A model generated the notes under the pieces. That model did no database searches, was not told where the DNA came from, and saw only the letters and a program-made list of their open reading frames with translations. A stretch of DNA of 64,000 bases from Mycoplasma enhydrae (GTDB lineage Bacteria > Bacillota_I > Bacilli_A > Mycoplasmatales > Metamycoplasmataceae): the NCBI RefSeq assembly GCF_017116825.1, contig NZ_JAFIRD010000005.1, positions 1 through 64,000 on the forward strand, in the 5' to 3' direction. This document shows positions 22,903 to 34,662 of the stretch, one piece after another. Position 1 is the first letter of the stretch. Each line of letters opens with the position of its first letter. The position numbers and the translations under genes were made by a program.

Positions 22903-25105
22903 TTTTACTATCCCATTTCTTAATTGAATGATGTGATCTTTCAAATTGTTTAGTAGTTTTTAAATCAGGAAAATGAATGGTAATTATTGTATCTACCATT
23001 TCAATAATTTTACCCTTACCGTAAGTTTGGTGCATAATTTCATCACCAACAATTAAATCACTATTATTGTTATTGTTTTCTTCAGCGATTGAAAAATCAT
23101 TAGCTATATCAATGCTACTACTTTGAGTTTTAATTCCAGCTTCTTTTAAGAATCTACTTCCTTTGGTATAACCGCTACGGTTAATAGCAAAAGATAAAAA
23201 TAATTTTGTTTTAGCTCTAGTAATGGCAACATAAGCCAATCTTCTTTCTTCTTCCAGTCCTTCAAAATTTTCTTTTTTAGTACTTGAATGACTTAGAAAA
23301 ATAAAGTCTTTATTTGGAGCAATTGTTATTGCTCTTCTTAGTGGAAAAATATTTTCAGCTAGTCCACAAATAAAAACATAATCAAACTCTAATCCTTTTG
23401 CGTTGTGTACTGTCATTAATGAAACAAAGCTGGTTGCATCATCTTCAACATCACGGTCAGTGATTAAAGTAATTTCTTGTAGATATTCATCAATAGAACC
23501 ATGAGGATTATTTTTTTCTCAAGATTCAATCACATTTAGCAAACTCATAAAGTTTTCTAATTTTGATTCATATTCTTCTTCTGAGCTCTTAAAAATTTCA
23601 AAATACTTAATTGTATTAATCATAAACTCTTTTAAGGTATCACTTATAGAATTTGTTTTTAGAGCTTTTCTGGCTCACCTGATAGCATTAATTAAAGTTG
23701 CCAGTTTGGTAATTGTTAAATTAGAAACTCTTAGTGTTTTTTGTATTTCACTAAAATGTTTTTCTATTGCACTATATAAGTCTGTGTTTTTAGATCTAGC
23801 AAATTCAATTAGTTTATCAATTGTGACATCACCAATTTTTCTAGAAGGTTTATTAATAATTCTTAATAACATTAACTCACTTCCATCATGAATAACACGT
23901 AAATAAGCTAAAGCATCTTTGATTTCTTCTCGTTGATAGAACTTAATTGAACCAAAAATTTTATAAATTGTATTTTCTCTAATTAAAGCTTCTTCAACAG
24001 CTCTAGAATAACTATTAGTTCTGTATAGTATTGCAATATTTTTTAATTGAACTCTTGATCTTTTTAGTTCTGAAATTTTTTGAGCAATTCATCTTGCTTC
24101 AGCATCTTCACTATGACCGCAGTAAAATTCGACTTCTTCACCATCTTCGTTATGTGTATATAAGGCTTTATCTAATCTAATTTTGTTTTTTGAAATTAAA
24201 CTATTTGCATGGTGAAGAATTTTCTTAGTTGAACGATAGTTTTCTTCTAATTTTACAGTTAGAGCACTTGGATAATCTTTATCAAAATTAACAATAATGT
24301 TTATATCAGCATTACGTCAGCTATATATTGTTTGGTCAGGATCTCCAACAATGGTTAAATGGTCACTTGTTGACAATTTTTGCAATATTTTGTATTGAAT
24401 AACACTAGTGTCTTGAAATTCATCAACTAATATATGGTCATATCTTTTTCCCCATTTTTTAGCAATATTGTCATAGTTGGGATCATAAAACAAACGATGT
24501 ACAAAAACTAGCAAGTCATCAAAATCTAAAGCTCTAGATCTTTCAAGCCTTTCTTGATATTTCTTGTATATATTATCTTTAGTTTCAAAAATTTTTCTTT
24601 CTGAATCAGAAAGAGATTTATTTATTTTTTCATCTACCACATCTAAAAAATCGAAAAGAGCATTTTTCTTGTTTTGGATATAACTTATCATTGAACTATA
24701 ACTATATTCAATGTGAGATATATCTAATTCATTATAAACAGATTTTAAAATTGCTTTTTGGTCTAACTCATCAACAATTTGAAAGTCATTATTGTAACCA
24801 AGCAAATGAATTTCTTGTCTTAAAATTCGAGCACAAATTGCATGAAATGTACTTATTAGTGGTAATTGTCCAGGATTATCAAGCATTGAGTTTACCCTTT
24901 GTTTCATTTCGTTTGCAGCTTTGTTAGAAAAAGTCAAAGCTAAAATTCTAGCAGGGTTAATATTTAGTTTTTCAATTAGATATGCAATTTTGTGAGTTAA
25001 AACACGAGTCTTTCCTGACCCAGCACCAGCTATAATTCTTAATGGTCCATCGTTATACTCAACGGCTTGTCGCTGTTGTACGTTTAAGTTATCTAAATTT
25101 ATCAT
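22889..25105 (-). CDS. pcrA: UvrD/PcrA-type 3'-5' DNA helicase
   Basis: A 738-residue superfamily 1 helicase, normal length. Motifs in order: Q motif LNVQQRQAV, Walker A AGAGSGKTR (around residues 26-34), Ia LTFSNKAANEM, II ILVDEFQDTS, III VGDPDQTIYSW, IV EENYRSTKKIL, V MTVHNAKGLEFDYVF, and VI RRLAYVAITRAK. The C terminus carries the PcrA Tudor-like segment with DEIMHQTYGKGKII. Three or more TGA codons are read as Trp, one of them just after motif III. It acts in nucleotide excision repair and clearing of RNA polymerase or recombination intermediates. First gene of the operon with the EAL-like protein and pepO. Confidence 0.96.
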
Positions 25106-25184
25106 CTCTAATCCCCCTGTTGTAAAATTTATATTAGCATAATATAATTATACATTAATAAGGTATTTTTAGGCTTTGTAAACG

Positions 25185-25215
25185 CAAAAAAATAGCCTAA
25201 TTTCTTGGCTATTTT
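25185..25215 (-). terminator. terminator of the asnS-GT-RDD operon
   Basis: AAAATAGCC (25189-25197) and GGCTATTTT (25207-25215) form a nine-pair stem. On the minus strand it is followed by TTTTGCG. It overlaps the last codons of the RDD gene. Confidence 0.8.
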
Positions 25216-25871
25216 GTAAAAAAATTAATTTTTGGCATTTCTCTTTTTATTGGAGAAATTTTTTTATCCAACTCTTCTTCCATATCTATTTCATCATACT
25301 TGTTAATTCAAACTGTCTGAGATTGTGAAAATTTATCATTTCAATTTAGTCTAGAAGCACCTACTCCACTCAGAATCATTATTATTTCCAAATTTATTGC
25401 TATTGTAGCTAAAGTGGTAGGTAAAGAAAAAACAATTTTTTCAACCATATTTAATTTGTCACCTTTAGTTGCTTTTAAAAAAGCATCTGTAGAAACTAAC
25501 ATAAATGCCAACAATACAAACATTCACAAAAAAGAAAAAAGTCTTTGTCTGTCAAAAACGGTTTTTCATAGTTTTCTTTTAGACTTTGTAGAAATAATCT
25601 TAATTTTGCAAGTTAACATTCCTATAGTTTGACCCTTAAATATGACAGGAATTAGTATATACAATAGAAATAAGACTAAAATCAAGCTAAAAAGTCACAT
25701 TCTATAAATAAGTTCTCTATTTAAAATATTAGTAGTGTAAAAGTCTACGTTTTTGTAATTAAATACTAAAAACGAGGTTCCAATTGCAAAGATAATAAAT
25801 AAAGTTAAATCTATTAAGCTAGCTAAAACTCTTATTCAAAAATGAGCTTTTCTATTTATTTTTTTTATCAT
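25209..25871 (-). CDS. RDD-family membrane protein
   Basis: A 220-residue protein with about four hydrophobic segments. It opens with FWIRVLASLIDLTLFIIFA, the Arg-Asp(like) RDD first helix, and continues with IFKGQTIGMLTCKIKII, the conserved loop after the second helix. The charged C-terminal tail is cytoplasmic. Start is the ATG at 25871, which overlaps the TGA-TAA end of the preceding glycosyltransferase gene. The role of RDD proteins is not settled; some are ion antiporters. Family call is good, function open. Confidence 0.7.
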
Positions 25872-26872
25872 GTGAATTTTTTAAAAATTAATTCTCATTT
25901 TGTTTTAAAATCATTTGTTAATTTTTTTAAGTTTGTAATACTAAATCTTGAAAAATAAGAATTATTTTTAATTTGTTCTTCTCATTTAGGTTTTAAGGTT
26001 TCAATTTCCTTAAGTAATGCTGCTTTAATGTTGTTAAGTGATTTAGATGCCAATGTACCCTTTTTAGTTTTAAAAATTCCAATAAAACCACTAATGTAAT
26101 AACAATAGTTCATAAACATAGCAAATTCAAGCGCTTCTTTAGTTTCTTGATCTATATCACTAAAACAACTAAAAACTGAATTTCAGCAGCGAGTTAAAGA
26201 TTTAGGGTTAAAAGTTACAAAACTATAATTTAAATTTTCAACTCATGTGCCTTCAAAAAAAGCAAATGTTTGAGATTCTAATAAAGACCTGTATACAAAA
26301 TTAGGTGAATATTCCAAATTTGATTCTTTAATTTTAGGTTTGCTAAAAATTTCTAAGGCAATATTTGTTTTAACAAAATAATTAAAAACAAAAGGTGTAA
26401 CAAATACAAAGGGTTCTTTGTTGTCTTTTAAATTAATAACTTGAGAATTAAAGTTGTTGTTTAACTTAGTACCAAAAAATGGAACACCCTTAATTGAACC
26501 AGGAAGCTCTACAAAATCAGGTTTGGTTTTTTCGTTATTCAAAAAATTATCAATTCTTTGAACGAACTCACTTTTAATATGACAATAAGAATATAAAATA
26601 AAAATATAAGGTGTTTTAACAAGATTTAATGCTTGTTTAATAACTAAATCAATATGTTGGTGTGAAGTGTTGAATATAACTTTTAAACGGTCTTTAAATT
26701 TAAGTTGTAATTCATCAATTTCAAAAAAGTGTTCATCCTTAGGTCTATCTATTGTTATAACAACATCAAAATTTTGGCTTTTTTGTTTGTATAGATTATT
26801 TAAAATTGAAGATATTGGAATTGCAGGATTGTATATAGGAACTATAATAGTAAGATTTTTGCTCATATTCAT
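25865..26872 (-). CDS. GT-A family 2 glycosyltransferase-like protein
   Basis: A 335-residue protein. The N terminus has the nucleotide-sugar-binding pattern of GT2 enzymes: NLTIIVPIYNPAIPISSILN, then FDVVITIDRPKDEHFFEI, in which DRPKDE may be the first acidic site, then LVKTPYIFILYSYCHIKSEF, in place of the usual DxD strand. No obvious DxD triad is present, so activity is uncertain. There are no membrane segments. Start could be 26872 or the in-frame ATG at 26866; both lie in a weak site context. It lies eight bases after asnS and overlaps the RDD gene, so the three genes form one transcript. Likely to decorate glycolipid or surface glycan, by family only. Confidence 0.65.
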
Positions 26873-26879
26873 ATCCAAT

Positions 26880-28223
26880 CTACATCTTAATTTGTCCCGC
26901 AACACGTGGGAAAGGAATTGTATCCTTAATGTTGTTTACACCTGTCACATACATTACTAATCTCTCAAATCCAATACCAAAACCACTTGAAACAGCATAA
27001 CCAAATCTACGTAAGTCTAAATATCATTGTAGAGGTTCTAGTGGAATCTTCAGTTCTTTCATTCTATTAACTAGTTTTTGATAATTGCATTCACGTTGAC
27101 TGCCACCAATTAATTCCCCAATTCCAGGTACTAGGAAATCAAAAGCTCTAACTGTTTTATTATCATCATTTTGAAACATATAAAATGCTTTAATGTCTTT
27201 AGGATAGTTTATTACAGCTACTGGACCTTTAACAATTTTTTCAGCCAAAAATTTTTCATGCTCTGAAGATAAATCCATTCCAAAGAAAATTTCTTTTTCT
27301 TCAAATTGTTCTTTATAGTTTTTCAATTTTTCTACAACATCTTTATAATCAATAATTGTCAATTTATTATTCAAAAAATTTTGAAGCGTTGAAATTAAGC
27401 CTTCATTTAAAGAATTTAAGTATTTCATTTCGTCAGGATATTTTTTTAGTGTATTTGAAATAACTGTTTTTAATAAATCATCAGCTAATAAAATGACATC
27501 ATTTAAATCATAAAATGCCACTTCAGGTTCAATCATTCAAAATTCAGCTAAGTGCCTAGAAGTATGTGAATTTTCGGCTCTAAACGTTGGGCCAAAAGTA
27601 TATACTTTTTTGAAACCCGCAGCATATGATTCAGCATGTAGTTGACCAGTAACACCTAAAAACGCTTTTTGCTTGAAAAAATAGTCTTTGGTTTCATCAT
27701 CTACTAAAAGTGTTTCTCCAGCACCTTCACCATCATTTGAAGTAATAATAGGAGAAGCTACATTTAAAAAGTCATGTTCTTGAAAATACTTATGAATTTC
27801 GTATGTTAAGGAGTTTCTTATTAACATTATTGACCTAAATAAATTAGTACGATGTCTTAGATGAGGAATTTCACGTAAGAAATCTAATGATGTTTCTTTT
27901 TTTTGAATTGGAAAATCTTGATCAACACCATTAATTATATTAAATGATGTAGCCACAAGTTCAAAGGGTTGTTTTGCTTCAGGAGTTAAGTGTATTTGAC
28001 CTTCAACACTAACTGATGACCCCAATGACAAGTTTTCAATATTTCATTTATTAATGTTATTGCCTTTGATTACTACTTGGAGATTAGCAACGGTGCTTCC
28101 ATCGTTGATAGTAACAAACCTTACTTTATCATTACCTCTATTTGAAATAACTCATCCTTGAATTTTATATGGTTGTTGCTCTTTAATTGATTTTTCAGAT
28201 TCCAGCAGCTTTTTAAGTGTCAT
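26880..28223 (-). CDS. asnS: asparaginyl-tRNA synthetase
   Basis: A 447-residue class II synthetase. The N-terminal OB-fold anticodon-binding part ([20 protein letters not shown]) is followed by motif 1 ([21 protein letters not shown]), motif 2 ([20 protein letters not shown]), the Asn-specific [10 protein letters not shown] region, and motif 3 ([15 protein letters not shown]). The wording [16 protein letters not shown] is typical of AsnRS rather than AspRS. Having its own AsnRS fits a genome without an amidotransferase route for Asn-tRNA. TGA Trp codons are at 27537 and elsewhere. A GGAG site precedes the ATG. First gene of the asnS-glycosyltransferase-RDD operon. Confidence 0.95.
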
Positions 28224-28365
28224 ATTTTCTCCTTAATTTCTAATTATTTTTATTATTTTTATAATCAATAATTATACTTAAATAATTAATTATTGTAATG
28301 ATTATTAGAATAATATAGCAATAGTTTTAAAATCCGGATTATTAAAATTAAACATAAATTTAAGT

Positions 28366-28392
28366 AAAAAATAGAGGTTATTTTTACCCCTA
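28366..28392 (-). terminator. terminator of ybeY-era-potABCD
   Basis: On the minus strand TAGGGGT and ACCTCTA form a seven-pair stem with one G-U pair, followed by six Ts, starting just after the potD stop codon. Confidence 0.75.
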
Positions 28393-28394
28393 TC

Positions 28395-30152
28395 TTAAGA
28401 CTTTGTAGTTTCAAAATAATATGCTGAAATTTTTGTTCTCAAATTGTTATCTATTATTGGGTAATTAAATAATTGATAAGAAGGATCGCTTTTTGAAACT
28501 GAATAAATTTGCTTAGCCATACCATCATTTCCAAAATACCAGTAATAAATAAATGAAAATGTTAAATCATCTGCTGGAGTATATGAAATATAGTTAAAAT
28601 TAGCTATTTCTGAAAATTCAATATCATTAAATAAATTTTCAAATGCCTCTTCAAATATAGAATATCCTTCCTCAGAATCATTTCTTATTTGTTTTAGTCA
28701 ACTAATGAAATAAGTGCTTTGTGTATTTTTTTCAAAATTATCTATTTCTTTAGTTCAATTTTCTAATTTTTCCCAGTCAATACTTGGATCTAATAATTTT
28801 AAATTATCAATCAAATTGTCCTTATTGTTTTCATATATATTTTTAATAATTTCTTTAGCTTTTTGAAACTCTTCTGGAGTTAGTTTTGTTCTCATTTTTT
28901 GAATAAAATCTTTTTCTAAATTATCTAAAGCAACTTTTTTTGAGTACTTAGTGGAATATCTATGATTATTTCTATAAATGTTATCTCCTAACATTTTTAA
29001 GAAGTTATCAGTGTCCTTATTATCAAGCTTATTTGAAATTATTCAACAATCAACCAATATAAAATTATTCTTAGGTCTAATAAATCTAATATTTCCATTT
29101 TTCACACTTGCAAAGTTGTCTTCTGAATAATATGCATCCAAGGCATCACCATTATAAATTACTCCAGAATCTGATCTAGATGGTTTAGGTTCAATTAAGT
29201 GGTTTAATAGTTCTAGCCCATTACTACTTATAAAATTGTATTGGGTATTTTTTATTGAATGGTCTGTAGCTGCTTTCACAAATGAGACAAAAGAGTCAAT
29301 AGCTATTCTATAATTCGATTCGTTAAAATCCAGTAGCTTATCATTGCCGTTTTTTGTAAATACTTTTTTTCATTCGGTTGGGTGTTTGTGCATATAATTA
29401 AACACACCAATCATTAGATTATCCACATATGCATTTGTTCAAGCTACGCGCTTAAAATTATGTTTTTTTAATGTTGAAAATATTTCAAATCAATCTAGTT
29501 GAGTGCTTTTTTCTTCTAAAGTTTGAATTTCAGGTGTATTTAAATCTAAATGAGGTCTAGAATCTTTATTAAAGTTATATGCTATGCCCTTATCTTGCAC
29601 ATAATAAGGGATTACAAAATCATAAAAATGATCTCAATCATTGGAAGGTCTATTTTTTTCTATCATTCTTCACTTTTTTTCGACTGTGTTAATTTCAAAA
29701 CCTTTAATTTTTCTTTCCGCATCTTTCATTTGTTCAATTTTAGAATAAATTAATTCATCAAATTTTTCTAAATGATTTTGAATATTATCAGTAAATAAAT
29801 TTTTACGCTTATTTCATGAAGATAATTCTTTACTTCCATAAAGTTTTGAAAAGTCTATTTTTTTTATTTTTTTATCCAGAATTAATTGTGCCGCTTGAAA
29901 ATCACTTCCGACACCTGCAATGGCTTTATCTTGTACTAAAGCTTGAGTAAATTCATTAATCTCTTTAAACTCTTTATAGTTATAGTTTTTCTTTAATTTA
30001 TTGATTATGGTAGGAGACAAATAGGCTTCGTAATTATAAATACTAGGACGATAGGCATTTGTTAGTTTAAATATCAAAGCGAACATAAATAAGAAAATAA
30101 AAATACCAAGTCCTGTCCATAACAAAACTATTTTTCAAGTTCGTCTGTTCAT
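28395..30152 (-). CDS. potD: spermidine/putrescine ABC transporter substrate-binding protein-like (PotD)
   Basis: A 585-residue protein, about 200 residues longer than E. coli PotD. An N-terminal membrane helix (IVLLWTGLGIFIFLFMFALI) lacks a lipobox Cys, so it is probably held as a signal anchor. After it comes RPSIYNYEAYLSPTIINKL, the start of the PotD-like periplasmic-binding fold, with IAGVGSDFQAAQLI and SGVIYNGDALDAYYS later. The rest of the middle is expanded with charged helices. It follows potC with a one-base gap-type junction, so it is the binding component of the same importer. Mycoplasma PotD homologues are long in the same way. Polyamine specificity is inferred from the operon. 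Confidence 0.8.
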
Positions 30153-30153
30153 T

Positions 30154-31017
30154 CTATAGTACCTCCTTATAGAAGTCTCTTTGAACTTGCTTTTTAGATA
30201 ACTGAATTGCTTTTTTGGCTCTTGCATTTTGAGAACTTTTAATAACTATATAAATTGTGTTTCCAAAAACAACAAATAGTAATGAAATTGCACCAATTGC
30301 TAATGACCAGGCTTGAAATTGTCCTTCATATAATTGAGTTCCTAGCGTTTCTGTATTTGAAACAATTCTAGCTATTATAAAATCGTCAAATGATAAAGTC
30401 ATTGTCATAACAAAAGTAAAGCCAATTGAACCTAACATATAAACAAAATATGTTTTAAACCACGTTTTAAATTTTGAATATCCTAAATCTTGACTAGCTT
30501 CAAAAATATTTTTTGAAAACTTATCACTCTTAGGTAACATAATTAATATTCCATATGGTAGGCACATAACTGTGTGACCAATTATTGACCTAAAGAATCC
30601 TTCACTTGTCGCTTTAAGCGTTCCAAAAAATAAGAAGTTTAAAACAATTGCTAAGGTAATCCCTGTTATAACATCGGGGTTAATCATTGGTATATTAGAA
30701 GTTGCTTGAACATAAGTTCTAGAAGTTTTATTTTTGTGACGTCATAAAGCAAACACAGTTAATAATGAAATGGTGATTACTAAAACTGAAGTGGCAATAC
30801 CAAGTAAAAATGAATTTAAAAATGCTAGTCCATGTGATTTTGAAAAAAGTTCTGAATAGGCTTCAAAAGAAAACTTATTTCAAGTTGTGACTGAAAATGT
30901 CCCTTTTGATGAAGGAGCATTAAAACTAAAAATAACTCCAAAAATTATTGGAATATATAAGAAAGCTAAGACAAAAAATACATATGAGTATTTGAAAAAT
31001 GATTTCAGTCTATTCAT
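30154..31017 (-). CDS. potC: polyamine ABC transporter permease PotC
   Basis: A 287-residue permease with about six membrane helices. The coupling loop that contacts the ATPase is EASQDLGYSKFKTWFKTYFV, matching the EAA motif. It also carries NPDVITGITLAI and LSFDDFIIARIVSN, both well known in PotC/PotI. TGA Trp codons are read through. Its ATG overlaps the end of potB. It pairs with PotB to form the channel. Confidence 0.93.
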
Positions 31018-31879
31018 AAGTACCCCCTTGTCTTTTCTTTGTTATTAAATATGGAATGCCATAAATAATTGCATAAATTGATAGCAGAACTGCAAGAGTA
31101 ATAATAACTAATGTTGAAGAACTTGCTAAATCAAAAGGATTTGCGGTGTTGGCAAACTGATTAATTAAATTACCTATCAATTGTTTTTGTGAACCATTAG
31201 GTAATAACTTATCTGAAATAATGATTGAAGTTGCTGACATCATTAAAACAATTCCAAATCCACTAAGCATAGCCTTAGAACAATAAGGAAGAATTACTGT
31301 GAAAATAGTTTTGAATTTAGAATACCCTAAATCTTCAGAAGCTTCCAAGATATTATTAGGCATATCCTTTAAAACTTGATAAAGAGGCAAGACCATAAAA
31401 GGTAAATATAAATAAACCATTCCAAAAACCATAAAGAAATTGTTATTAAGCATATTTTCATCAAAAATCGCAGAAAATAAACCTCTAATTGCTAATGCTT
31501 TTGAAATTGTAAATATTGCTAAAGGACTTAAAATTAGCGTTAAACCTAAAATTTTAATAGTTTTGGATTTAGACCTTGAAACGATGTATGCATAAGGAAA
31601 ACCTATTATTAAAGCAAAAAAACCAGCAAAAATTCCTGTGCCCAACGAACGAACAATAATAATTCAAGTAGAAGGTTTAAACGCTACTTCTCAGTTCTGT
31701 TCAGTACCTTGATTATTAAGAGGTTTAAAAGCATAAATAAAAACAAAAATTAGGGGCAAAACAATAAAAAGTATTGAAAAAATAATATATGGAACTAATA
31801 AAGAAATTTGTAATTTTGTAATTGGCACAGAAACCTTGCTATGTTTCTTTTTTTGAGCCAAGAATGATCTAAATTTCAT
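31010..31879 (-). CDS. potB: polyamine ABC transporter permease PotB
   Basis: A 289-residue permease. The N terminus has a charged head and a first helix LLVPYIIFSILFIVLPLIFV. The EAA coupling loop is EASEDLGYSKFKTIFTVILP. It also has SPLAIFTISKALAIRGLFS. The start overlaps the end of potA (ATG at 31879, potA stop at 31869) and its stop overlaps potC, so potABC are translationally coupled. Confidence 0.92.
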
Positions 31880-33251
31880 TAGTTTGCTCCAACTCTTTTT
31901 CCATTGCTTCCATTTTTCTGTCTTTTTTCATTAAGTGAATTGAATCAACATCTCAATCCAAATATACTTCTTTATCAACATCATGTTTAGATGAAGTTTC
32001 AATGTGAATAATTTTACCATTTACATCAACATCATAGTTATAGTAACTTCCACCATATGTTGACTTAATAATTTTTCCAATCAATTTAGCTTTTGATTTT
32101 ATTTGGGTAATCAATATGTCTTCAGGGCGTATTAGAACATCTAATTCTTCTTGTTCTTCAAATTCATTATGAATGGTGTCAAATGTTTTGCCCATAAATT
32201 TTACTTTGTTAGCTGTTAAATAAGTAGCTTCAAAAAAGTTTGAATCCCCAATGAAATTAGCTACTCATTTATTAATTGGGTAGTCATACAACTCTCTTGG
32301 TGTAGTAAATTGCTCCACTTTACCATCTCTAATAACAGCTATTCTATCGCTTAATTGCAAAGCTTCATTTCGGTCATGAGTGACAAAAATAAATGTTAAT
32401 TTTAGTTTTTGTTGAATGTCACGTAAAAGGTTTTGCATCCTCTCTCTAATTTTGGCATCCAACGCACTTAATGGCTCATCTAGAAGTAATATCTCAGGCT
32501 CAATAACTAAAGACCTAGCTAAAGCTACACGCTGTTTCATTCCACCTGATAAAAAATTTACATTCTTTTTTTCGTTTCCACTTAAACCAACCAAACTCAT
32601 TATTTTTTGAACTTCGGCATCCATTTCTTCATTATTAATTCTTCTTGTTAAATAACGCTTCTCATATGCTTCAGTTTTTAGGTCAACATAATTTTCTCAA
32701 TATGAATATGTAAAATCCATATCGTCAATTCATTTTTGATATTTATCTTTTTTTCTTTGTGACAGTTGAGGATTATTTTTTAGCTCTTTTTCGTAAAGCT
32801 CAAATTCTTTGTCTAAGTTTTTCATTTTTTGAAGAGCAAATTTTTTTCATTTTCTTTTTTGAACCTTTAATTTTGATTCAAAAGTTTTAGGAATATTATC
32901 TTTTCTAATACGTCTTAATCTAAGTCCATATTTAATATTGTTTTCAACATTTAAATGTGGAAAAAGCGCATAATCTTGAAAAATTGTAGATACATCACGT
33001 TTGTGGGGCGACAAATCTTTAATGTCTTTACCATGTAGTTTAACTTCTCCACGAGTAACTCATTCAAATCCACCGATAATGCGTAAAATTGTGGTCTTTC
33101 CAGAACCAGAAGGACCAAGAAGAGTAATAAATTCACCTTTTTGAATACTTAGATTAACATTATCTAAAACAGTTTTATCTTCATATTCTTTAACAATGTC
33201 AACTAATTCAATAATAGGAGCATTTTCAATTTTTAATTTCTTTTTATCCAT
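31869..33251 (-). CDS. potA: polyamine ABC transporter ATPase PotA
   Basis: A 460-residue ABC ATPase. Walker A is GPSGSGKT (residues 46-53), Q loop [10 protein letters not shown] (about 88-97), signature LSGGMKQR (234 on), Walker [13 protein letters not shown], switch VTHDRNEA, and a C-terminal TOBE-like regulatory part with LIRPEDI. Between about residues 115 and 205 is a charged Lys/Glu/Arg-rich helical insertion that E. coli PotA (about 378 residues) lacks. M. genitalium PotA is also enlarged in this kind of way. It starts 15 bases after era, with a GGGAG site. Confidence 0.94.
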
Positions 33252-33266
33252 ACTATTCTCCCTTTA

Positions 33267-34148
33267 TTAATATCCATATTTCTTAATTTTTTGTTCTTTA
33301 TTAACTCAATCATTATCAACTTTTACTTTTAAAAACAAATTAGTGGGCCGGTTAAATAACTCGGACATTTTTTTTCGAGCATTCATTGAAATGACTTTAA
33401 TTTTAGACCCACCTTTTCCTATAACAATTCCCTTTTGCGATTCACTTTTAACCAAAATTGTGGCATTAATTGCAATTGGTTCTTCCTCAGATTCTTTGAA
33501 CTCGTCAATTACTATGGCAATTGAATGTGGAACTTCCTCATATAAATTTTCAATAGCTTGTTGTCTAATTATTTCTTTTGCCATGAACCTTAAACTAATG
33601 TCTCCAATTTGATCTTCTTCATAAATAGTTTCAGAATCATAAGCATATTTTTTAATTTCTTCAATTAAATCCTTATAGCTTTGTTTTAGGTTTTTACCCA
33701 CGCCTAAAACTACTTGAAATCCTAGCTCTTTTAATTTTGCTGCCCTTTGATCTAAAATTTGATGCTCTTTTATCAAATCTACTTTTGTAATAATGGCAAT
33801 TTTATTTTGTATTTTTAATTCTTTAATTTTGTTAATAATGAATTCATCGCCTCTACCCAATTCTTCATCTGCAGGACTTAAAAATAAAACTAGATCTGTG
33901 TTTTCAATAGCATCATAACTTTTTTGGTTTAGTTTTTCAGATAGCAATTGTTCTGGCTTGTGTATTCCTGGAGTATCTATAAAAATGATTTGCGAATCAT
34001 TGTCGTTGTATATTCCTCTAATATTGTCTCTTGTAGTTTGTGCTAGATTAGATACAATAGTTAATTCATAATCTAGTATTCCATTGATTAATGTACTTTT
34101 TCCTACATTAGGTCTACCAATTAAACTAACATAACAAACTTTCTTCAT
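33267..34148 (-). CDS. era: GTPase Era
   Basis: A 293-residue GTPase that binds 16S rRNA late in 30S assembly. G1 is GRPNVGKST, the switch region TTRDNIRGI, G3 DTPGIH, G4 TKVDLI, and the C-terminal KH domain has GIVIGKGGSKIKVIS. The last 13 residues follow a TGA Trp codon. It lies between ybeY and potA in one operon; ybeY and era are often neighbours in Firmicutes and act on the same rRNA end. Confidence 0.96.
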
Positions 34149-34160
34149 TTCACCACCTTT

Positions 34161-34613
34161 TTATTGTCTTTTTATTCCTAAAATATTCATTATATTATCA
34201 ACATGTGCATTCATAGTAGAAGCTTCCTGTTCAGTCTGATGGTCATAACCAAATAAATGTGCAATGCCGTGTGCAAATATGTAACAAAACTCTCTTCTAA
34301 TACTATGATTAAATTCTTTGGCTTGTTTTTTAATTTTTCAAGGGGATATTATTATTTGTCCTAAATAAATTTCATCTAAAAAACTAAGCTCATCTTGTGC
34401 ATCCAATGGAAAACTTAAAATATCCGTAGTGTAGTTTTTATTTCGATATCTAAAATTTAATTTTTTCATCTTAAATTTGTTCACAAATAAAACATCCACT
34501 AATAGTTTTTTTTGCACTCCAAATTCTTTAGCTGAAGCGTCTAAAATATCTAAAAATTCCTTCATGAAATTAAAGGTCGAAAAACTGCTATTTTTGAAGG
34601 TAATTTTATTCAT
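34161..34613 (-). CDS. ybeY: endoribonuclease YbeY
   Basis: A 150-residue rRNA-maturation nuclease. The zinc motif is FAHGIAHLFGYDH, with three His ligands in the H-x3-H-x5-H order, and upstream is YTTDILSFPLD, the conserved strand before it. One TGA Trp lies near residue 92. It begins the ybeY-era-potABCD operon, 12 bases before era. Confidence 0.93.
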
Positions 34614-34637
34614 AAAGATAATTATAAATTAATCTAT

Positions 34638-34662
34638 AAAAATTACCTTAAATTATTAAGGT
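34638..34662 (-). terminator. weak terminator after the C39 ABC exporter
   Basis: ACCTTAA-ATTA-TTAAGGT forms a seven-pair stem around the stop codon, followed on the minus strand by AATTTTTATAG. It is AT-rich and may be leaky into ybeY. Confidence 0.45.
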
